Assembly (NCBI GenBank): GCA_035578175.1
Contig: JAQMRL010000003.1
Location: 56,776,672-56,840,671 of the forward strand
Direction: 5' to 3'
Length of the DNA stretch: 64,000 nucleotides
Source of the DNA: Catonia carolina
Lineage: Eukaryota; Arthropoda; Insecta; Hemiptera; Achilidae
This document shows, one piece after another, positions 56,986-64,000 of the stretch (positions are counted from its first letter, which is position 1; each line of letters starts with the position of its first letter). The position numbers were made by a program, and so were the translations under genes. The notes under the pieces are model-generated. The model saw only the letters and a program-made list of their open reading frames with translations. It had not been told where the DNA came from and did not search any database.

Positions 56986-57914
56986 CGAGGTGTGGCTATT
57001 AAATAACGAGACTGACGTTGTAAAAAATTTTAATTTAATTTTTACATACTTAATTACTTATTGTCACCTTCAATATACACTCCTTCTCTATCCCTACAAC
57101 GCTCCTTGCGAATTTTCCATTGTTGGAAACAGTGCAGGAAGTCATCTTCTGTCAGCTCCTTCAGGACACGTGCCGCTTTCTCGTTTACAGCTTCCACAGA
57201 CTCAAATATTGTCCCTTTTAATGCAGATTTCACCGTAGAGAACAGGCAGAAGATAATAACATGTGATGAAACGTGGTTTTTTACTTATGATCCGGAAACG
57301 AAGCGCCAATCCATGCACTGGAAGAGCCGAACTTCACCGAGAAGCAAAAAAGCTCGAATGAGCAAGTCAAAATTTAAAGCAATGATGATTGTTTTCTTTT
57401 TATATCCATGGAATTGTGTACCTTTGTTGGGTTCCTAAAGGTCAAACAATTAATCAATATAACTACCTTGAGGTATTTTCTAAATTACGTCAAAGTGTAA
57501 GGAAAAAACTCCTCAAAATGTGGAAGGACAAATCATGGGTTCTCCACCAAGACAATGCGCCAGCTCATTCCCCGTTATAAGTCAAGAGGTTCCTAGCCAA
57601 GTACAGAATCTTAGTGTTAGAACATCCTTCTTATTCACCAGATGCACCATGTGACTTCTACCTGTTCCCCAAGGTGAAATCTGCATTAACAGGGACAATA
57701 TTTGAGTCTGTGGAAGCTGTAAAAGAGAAAGCGGCACGTGTCTTGAAGGAGCTGACAGAAGATGACTTTCAGCACTGTTTCCAAAATGGAAAATTCGCAA
57801 GGAGCATTGTAGGGATAGAGAAGGAGTGTATATTGAAGGTGACAATAAGTGATTATGTATAAAATTAAAATAAAATATTTTACGTCAGTCTCGTTATTTA
57901 ATAGCCCCACCTCG
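56986..57914 (+). mobile_element. mariner foldback, 929 bp, 266-bp inverted arms, TA target
   Basis: Left end CGAGGTGTGGCTATTAAATA and right end TATTTAATAGCCCCACCTCG are near-perfect reverse complements, bordered by TA (56984-56985 and 57915-57916). The similarity does not stop at the ~30-bp ends expected of a mariner: the left 266 bp (to about 57251) is an inverted copy of the right 266 bp (from about 57649), with roughly nine of ten bases matching. The left arm replaces the 5' end, promoter and N-terminal half of the transposase gene. The central segment between the arms keeps the catalytic domain. A complete mariner is about 1.3 kb, so this copy is a deletion derivative with two 3' ends. 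Confidence 0.93.
57245..57862 (+). pseudogene. mariner transposase, catalytic half only (DD34D type)
   Basis: Begins at the arm junction and reads ITCDETWFFTYDPETKRQSM (first catalytic Asp), WKSRTSPRSKKARMSKSKFK, then after a frameshift near 57400 IHGIVYLCWVPKGQTINQ, DKSWVLHQDNAPAHS (second Asp), a stop codon at 57578-57580, VKRFLAKYRI, HPSYSPDAPCDFYLFPKVKS (third Asp) and TEDDFQHCFQNGKF, with the final stop at 57862. The stop and the frameshift disable it. Normal mariners have SPDLAPCD: here the Leu codon is missing, giving 33 instead of 34 residues between the second and third Asp. The N-terminal helix-turn-helix domain is absent. The last ~70 codons lie in the right arm, so their antisense is repeated in the left arm. 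Confidence 0.92.
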
Positions 57915-57916
57915 TA

Positions 57917-59064
57917 TTTTATATCTTAGCAAAATTTAATGTCAGATATCAATCAGGCAATGATATTTTAAAAAAATTTGGTGGAGCTAGAACTACAACC
58001 ATAATGGTACATTCATTTTTGTGAAGTAATCACATAAACCATGTGTTGTTAAGAATAACCTTACAATTTTTTTTGTTGAGAATTCCTTTTTTTGTCTGAT
58101 AATTAGACTCTTCAGAATTTCTAGAAAATAAGTTGTGAGTTGAACGGTTAAATAATTGATTTGATTGTTAATAGCCTACTTAAAATTTAATTAAAAAGTA
58201 TAGGTATTGGTTTTGTAGGAAGAGATTGATTTAAAAATATTTTTGACTTAATATTCAACCAATAAATATTAAAGTTTCGTTCATTTATTGTTTTTCTTGG
58301 AACTGACTCACACTCTTAAAATTCAAGTAAGAGAAATAATACGAATGAAACAGATTTATATCTTAGAGGAGGAAAAACCCATTGTCGCGTAACATTTACA
58401 TTTAAACCGAAAACCACTTACTTATATTTTCCTTCAGTGTTTTACAAAACCTCTTTTTTATTTAAGTTCGCTTTGATCTTTGACGTGTAACTCTTTAGAA
58501 TAAAATTTCCCTTCAGGACAAAATTTACGTGTTCAGTATTTACCTCCATTTCCTGAATACAATGTTTGTTTCGCAAATAGGTTTGTTGAAAATAGTTTGA
58601 ATTTCTGAGGTTTATACACCACAAATGGGTATTACTTTAACAGAAATCTTATATACCTAAATAAATCGTTTTGTAATGTTTTTAACGCAGACGAAATCGA
58701 ATACGACGGATTTCGTTGCTTCCTTGTACGGTAGCTTCCTCTAAAGCTTGCTTTTATATTATTGAACAAATAAAAAATATATTTATGCATAATTTTTCCA
58801 TGAATCTTTACATTCTGTAACACCTGAACTGAAAAACGAGAACCCATTTTGGAAAAAAATTATAATTCAATTTAGACCTTATATCTGAAACAACAACTGA
58901 ACAATAAAATATAAAAATTTAGAGAATTTTTACAAGAGTCTCTTTAGGTATTTTAGAATTACGATCGTAAAAAATTCCGTCATTAAAACAATAAATGATT
59001 TTTATGAAACTTCTCTCTGTTAAGTTATTTTACACAATCAATTAAATTTTTTTTGTCTTTAATT
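57917..59064. other. AT-rich spacer, nothing recognised
   Basis: Minus-strand frames at 58442-58624 and 58632-58847 have no recognised motif. Confidence 0.5.
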
Positions 59065-60130
59065 TTATAAATCTAGAACACTATACTATACTTTAAAGCA
59101 CAACCACTAGATTTGATGAGAGTTATTATTAGGCGTGGAAAAAGGGTTACACCCAGCAGTATATCCTCCAGGATGACGTAATCATGCTATGATGGAGATG
59201 ATCTCGATGGAAATGAAAATGAAAGCCCAACGGTGAAGAAATAAAGAAGATGTGATGTTGATGATGAAGATAATTATAAAAGAACGGTAACAGAATGTTA
59301 TCGAAAAAGATCCCTACACCAAAAACGGCGAAGACGTTGAAAATTTGGAAAATTTTGAGTGGTTATTGGTCGAGCGAGGTCGTTTGGATGATTTTGCAAT
59401 TTATCAAAGAAACTTTGATGAAGTTTTCGTGCAACGTCTTTTACGTAGGGAATGCGAAGATTAGAATGAAGGGTGTCGTTTCTCACGTACCAAGGTGCTC
59501 CAGTGACAAGCCTTAAATAATCTAGATTGAAATACCTGTTTTTTTTTAATTGGTTCGAGCAGCAGCACTAAAAATCTGGATTCCGTATAGCCAGAGAGGT
59601 TTCAGCAAAGTCTTGTAAATGGTAATTTTTTTGTTTCAGTGGTAGACGAGAACGCGGTTTAACTAGGTGGAACAAACACCTGACGATTGTTTAGTAATAA
59701 GCGTTTGCTATTGAGCTGCTCATTCCACGTGAGCCGCCTGTCTAACCATAATCCTAAGTACTTCACTTTGTTTCCAGTTGGTATGTTGACCCCACCCAGG
59801 GTTACCGGCAAACAGCTGCCTCTACGAAGGGTAAAGGTGACCTGGATGGACTTTCCAGGATTAACCTTTATCCTCCACTTCTTAAGCAAGGTATCTAGTT
59901 TGTTCAGATATTGTTGAAACTTTCTTGTTGAAACTTTCTTCTGTTGTTTCACTTCTTGCAATAATGGCTGTGTCATCTGCATACGTTGCGATAAGTGCAT
60001 TGTTCTTCAACGGCATATCGCTAGTGTAAATTCTAAAAAGAACAGGTGAAAGGATAGAACGCTGAGCAACGCCGGCATTGATTTTGTGGGTGTCAGAAAA
60101 AGTATCTCGTACTTTCACCTTAAAGAATCA
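59065..60130 (-). mobile_element. Jockey-type LINE relic with 3' UTR
   Basis: A minus-strand element with reverse-transcriptase palm, thumb and C-terminal blocks (59290-60130), followed by a ~200-bp 3' UTR (about 59065-59289). The UTR ends TCTAGATTTATAAAATTAAA. The UTR is shared with the plus-strand insertion at 30677-30857, which fixes its 3' border. The 5' end is a truncation upstream of the palm near 60130. Confidence 0.85.
59290..60130 (-). pseudogene. Jockey-type reverse transcriptase, palm to C-terminus, broken
   Basis: The minus strand reads VKVRDTFSDTHKINAGVAQR (normally GVPQG), SILSPVLFRIYTSDMP, the catalytic ATYADDTAIIAR (intact Asp pair), a frameshift, QQYLNKLDTLLKKWRIKVNP, IQVTFTLRRG, KVKYLGLWLDRRLTW, then after another frameshift YKTLLKPLWLYGIQIF, VFQSRLFKA, and in a third frame RNDTLHSNLRIPYVKDVARK and FPNFQRLRRFWCRD near 59300. 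This is the standard Jockey-clade order. At least three frameshifts are needed and RLLLNNRQVFVPPS ends in a stop, so it is a pseudogene. The plus-strand open frames at 59295-59516 and 59687-59917 are shadows. Confidence 0.9.
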
Positions 60131-63002
60131 ATGAGATTTGGTAACAATTATTTCTAAGTAAACTCATAAAAGAAAAGATATTTTGGTAAAAATGATTTGT
60201 CTTAAACGTTACTAATTGATTCAGCGTAAAAAACCTAAAATTGTGAATTGGAAGTAAGTTGTTAAGAAATTATCGTCTAAACCTTCTTTGTACCCATCGT
60301 GTACATATGATAACAATTAAATTCATCATATTTTAGATATATATTGCTTTTTATTTAATTTATGCATGTACTTATTTTCATAATAATATTATTGCTTCAT
60401 TTAATATTTAGTGAATACGGATAATAACTGTTCAGAAAGGTATAAAATAGTAACTATCACTAATATAGTTACTATCTTAATATAGTAATATAGTAACTAT
60501 CACTTTGTTACTCGTTTTTACTCCTTAAAGGGAATCGGTCAAACTTAAAAATGTTTTTATTCTTTTGTTGAACCTATATGAAAGTAATTTACTGAATTTC
60601 AGCTCTCTCGATGATCTAGTGATTAGAGAATTAATGATAACGTAGTATGTTGGTACGTTAGGCAGTGAGGACTATCAGGTTTTATTACAAAGTGATTTAA
60701 AACTGATGACTGTTTTCGTTATGACATACTAGAAAAAATGTATTATCGAGCAAAATTACTATTCATTGAACAAAACCGTGGCCATATGAAGCAACTTTGT
60801 TGTAGGTTGTAAGTAACATCTTCATTTTTTTAATTTAATTTTTTACTGTTTTCAGAATTAAATTAAATGATTGATATGTTACTTTTGCAAACCTAAAAAA
60901 TAAATAAATTCATTCTGTTGAAAAATAGTAATATTTCTTATCAATTGAGCTTGGTTTAGTTATTAATCAAATTATTAGTCAAATTCCACCTTAAATTAAA
61001 TTTTATTCTGGATTTATTTTTTTTACTTACTTAATTTACATAATTTTTTCATGATTTATTTTACTACTTGTTGGATTTGATAAAGATTAATGACTTAGTT
61101 AAGTATTTTAAAAAATATTTTACGTTAAGGAAAAACCATTTGTTTTAGACCATACATTATTTTGTTTAGTTTCAAATATCTTATAACATGTAGGAGATTT
61201 CATTCTAGAAATTATATTATTTAATTTTAAGATAAAGACAATACAATGCCATTTTAAGTTAGCCTTGTAACTAAAGCCCTAAAAATGTCATAATACTTCC
61301 ATTTTACTGAAATCTGGGCTAAACTTCTCGTCAGCCGTAACTCGATAAGAAAGTGTTTCTGGACCTAACTTTTTTATTGACATTTTTTCTGATATTTTCC
61401 TGTAAAATCAGCTCCCGAGAGATTTCCGTTCAAAGTTTAACCCGTCCCCTTCGTTTAAAAATGTAGATAACTAAATTGTATTATAAAAATTTTAAGGTTT
61501 ATTTACAAATAAATAAACTAAAACTATTATGTTGACAATTGAATAAAGTTCTAAGATTTCAAACTTCCGTGAATGTTTCAAGTTGTGTAAGTTATTGACC
61601 AGAAAACTGAACAAAGCTTGTTGGCATATACCTTTATTTCTAAGTCAGCATGAATAAAACTCGTTAAATATAAATAACCTATCATACGGGAATCTTTTGG
61701 GTCAACTGTACCATTTTGTTAAATCGCGGTAAAGTTTATGTAAAATATGTTTATCTCAATATTTCATGAACTGTAACTCTAAGGTATTCAAATTTTTCTT
61801 CAAATTCACTGCAACTAACTTAGTTATTAAAAAATAACTTAGTACAGTATTCCTTTATCTATATTACTCCTCCCTCCATAGTGATGCAGTCACTCACTGT
61901 TGCTAGCATTGATTTTATGATTTTATTTAACCAGTGTTAGCGACATATTTACGACTCACATTAATGTCCAACAGTTGAAGTGATTTAGTATTGATATGGT
62001 CGTGAAGTGGATCTTTATGATACTTGGCACATTTACAAACTTCTTCAGCTACTGAAGAAACCACGGCCAACGTCATTGTCATGGACATTTTGTAAAGTAA
62101 TGATGTTCAAATATTTAATAGAACAGTAAATTACATTGTATTTTGTCTGAGTATTGTAATGCTCATCAAAAATTTACAAATATTTGGCTTACTAACACAT
62201 TATACAAAATGGTTTTACTGTTGAAATTAATAATGTAGGACACATTTTTACTTATAGGTAATTTGGTAAAACAAACTGTAGAGATTCTTTTATCTGGAAG
62301 AACACTATTTAAATTTGTTATTAATAAATTTTCTTATCTCCTTTAACAATTGAATATCATTAGAAACAATAGATTCATATCTGAACTTAATAGAACCATT
62401 GCATGTACTTTATATAGGTATTTTTTTAAAATAAAATGACACTGGTAAATGTGAACTTCCCACCGCTGACTAGTATAATAGTAGAACGTAAATTTTATCA
62501 CAGTTTACAATCGTTGTAAAATACAATTTTATACATTTTTATGACTAACAATTTTTTTTAAATATTTTTCTCCAGAAATACCAGTTCTTTCTTCTCATGA
62601 ATTTTTCGTTATAATACTACAAATATACGAGTTTAATATTTCAAATTTACTTTAATAATATCGTGAACGATATAAATTTAATAGTGTAGAATCATCAAAA
62701 ACGCAAAATTTTGCAAAATATATCGTAAATGAAGATTCTATTTACCAATAAATACAGAGTTCTGCCAAATACAGGTATATTTATATATTTTTTTGGCTAT
62801 ACAAAATATTTTTATTTGCAACTGTATAAAATTGACAAGAAGCAAATAGATAAAAAATATTTCTTTTAATAAAAAAAGGAAACAATTATTGACAAATTTT
62901 AAGACATTGAGGAGATCGTTGCCCATTGACAGTACTCCAACCGTAATCATTAAGTTAGTTCAACATTTCGTTAATTATTTACTTATTTTATTTTATTTTT
63001 CT
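60131..63002. other. AT-rich spacer with small palindromes
   Basis: ATAGTAACTAT occurs at 60447-60457 and 60490-60500, with its inverted form ATAGTTACTAT at 60465-60475. No gene, SINE or transposase was recognised in this 2.9-kb stretch. Confidence 0.5.
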
Positions 63003-63360
63003 TTAATTTTGACGTCTTATGATATCCCTACTCCAAAGTCGTTTCAGTCTTTGTATAGAGGTAGTTGTTAAATCTGGTGAGTCTAGGTCAACAATGAGCT
63101 GGTTTGGATTATTGGGTAATTTCTTTTTAAATCGTGTGTATGTGCGTAGGAACTCATCGGTGATGTATGGAACGTTTAAGTCTGTGTGTAGTGTATTGTT
63201 CGTTACGTAATCGAGAACACTAGTTATCTGTCTGAACAGTTTGGACTGAAAGCGTTGTATTTTCAAACATTTTTATTGGCACAACAGTAAATTTGGCTGC
63301 TATACATCCAAACGGGTCTGAGGTAACACTTATAAACTAGTAGTTTTAGATGAAGTAGAA
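63003..63360 (-). pseudogene. Jockey-type LINE, C-terminal fragment
   Basis: The minus strand reads LLVYKCYLRPVWMYSSQIYC with CANKN, a frameshift near 63265, then KIQRFQSKLFRQITSVLDYV, NNTLHTDLNVPYITDEFLR, and LPNNPNQLIVDLD, ending IQRLKRLWSRDIIRR with a stop at 63003. This is the Jockey C-terminal order (YK--L+P-W-Y, IQRFQSK-LR, N-TLH-DL--P, then RL+R-W-RD). One frameshift separates the two halves. The relic lacks the RT core. The final RLKR-WSRDI block is also seen in the relic at 59290. Confidence 0.85.
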
Positions 63361-64000
63361 GTTTAGAAGATCTGGAAATCAACAAATACACATTTAAAAC
63401 ATATTTAAAAAATAAATACTCTTTCGGAAAAAGAAAATTTATGGGATTGTAAAACAAATTTTGAAAATAAACGTATTTAAATTGAAAACGACAACGAGAT
63501 TTTGAGAAGTAAAGTTGACAAAATAATTCTAATTTTCAAAATTTTAAAATGACATGAATCTGAGCGATTCATTATATTTTTAAAAGTAAATTTTATATAA
63601 TTAATTGTATGATACTGTTACTCTGATGTAAAGTACACAATCCCTCCCTCTCTTATCCCTCTTTTACTTAGCATCCTAAATCTACACTAATACAGTCGAA
63701 CTCTAAATACACTAATACAGTCTCTTAACGCCCACCTACATTCAACTATCACTCCTACTTACAACCAATTTTTGAAGTACGAAATTTATAATGCTTGAGG
63801 CCAACGTATGTTTCACCCCCTTAACCAACCACCCTTCTTCACGGCCAATGACCGGAATTCCTTTGACATTTCATTTTATGCAGTAACCAAGGAAAATTTA
63901 ATGTTTAAAATTTATTGACAACAACATTTTGTGAACAGTTTGAAATAAATCAGATGATAGAAAGAAGCCCATCAAGTTTATCAGAGCAAAAATCTTTTTC
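63361..64000. other. AT-rich spacer to the window end
   Basis: ACACTAATACAGTC occurs twice (63684-63697 and 63709-63722). A C/T-rich patch lies at 63640-63660. No gene seen. Confidence 0.5.

Noticed and set aside
57582..57910. Minus-strand frames of 87 and 74 codons in the mariner's right arm
   Set aside because: They are antisense readings of the transposase C-terminus and reappear at 56990-57238 because of the inverted arm.
1..64000. CRISPR array, prophage or bacterial defence system
   Set aside because: No evenly spaced repeats with unique spacers and no bacterial coding pattern; the window is eukaryotic.

Overview
This window looks like non-coding nuclear DNA from an arthropod, most likely an insect. 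The evidence is a strongly A+T-rich background, (AC)n and (CT)n microsatellites, tRNA-derived SINEs, Jockey-type and other non-LTR retrotransposons (LINEs) in many states of decay, and Tc1/mariner DNA transposons. There is no bacterial or viral gene organisation: no operons, ribosome binding sites or dense ORFs. The species cannot be named from the sequence alone. No complete host protein-coding gene, rRNA or functional tRNA could be supported. The window is best read as a gene desert or part of a very large intron. Two small higher-GC stretches (13922-14155 and 42743-42787) are the only places where a host exon is plausible.

Layout. 1-9 kb: AT-rich background with a partly duplicated ~400-bp dispersed repeat (2156-2766), a LINE C-terminal scrap (3584-3766) and a non-autonomous repeat (4848-5325). 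9-20 kb: tRNA-type SINEs, a decayed LINE (10985-11510), a GC-rich island at 14 kb, a 5'-truncated LINE with a clean 12-bp target-site duplication (17517-18576), and a mariner relic (18785-19210). 20-25 kb: a LINE tail, a 1-kb palindrome (21211-22222), a 252-bp retroposed element with an 11-bp target-site duplication, two LINE scraps on opposite strands, and a repeat copy. 25-39 kb: Jockey scraps, three more copies of the ~400-bp repeat, a SINE and a double hairpin (34634-34780). 39-50 kb: a LINE relic, a TA-flanked MITE, a 117-bp retroposed LINE/SINE tail with a 15-bp target-site duplication, a candidate 45-nt exon, a pogo-like end, an internally duplicated LINE relic, a Jockey relic and a cluster of GCAGTATCT-type sub-repeats.

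50-64 kb is the richest part. It holds the best-preserved reverse transcriptase (50750-52255, minus) and a Tc1/mariner element converted into a 1.7-kb foldback (53425-55122) that sits inside a tandem-repeat dimer. It also holds a second, unrelated mariner converted in the same way (56986-57914), and Jockey relics at 59-60 kb and 63 kb. In both foldbacks the two arms are inverted copies of the 3' end of the transposase gene, and the N-terminal half of the gene is missing. This shared architecture in two different families, together with the 1-kb palindrome at 21 kb, is the most interesting structural theme. None of the transposase or reverse-transcriptase genes looks complete, so mobility would depend on enzymes supplied from elsewhere in the genome.
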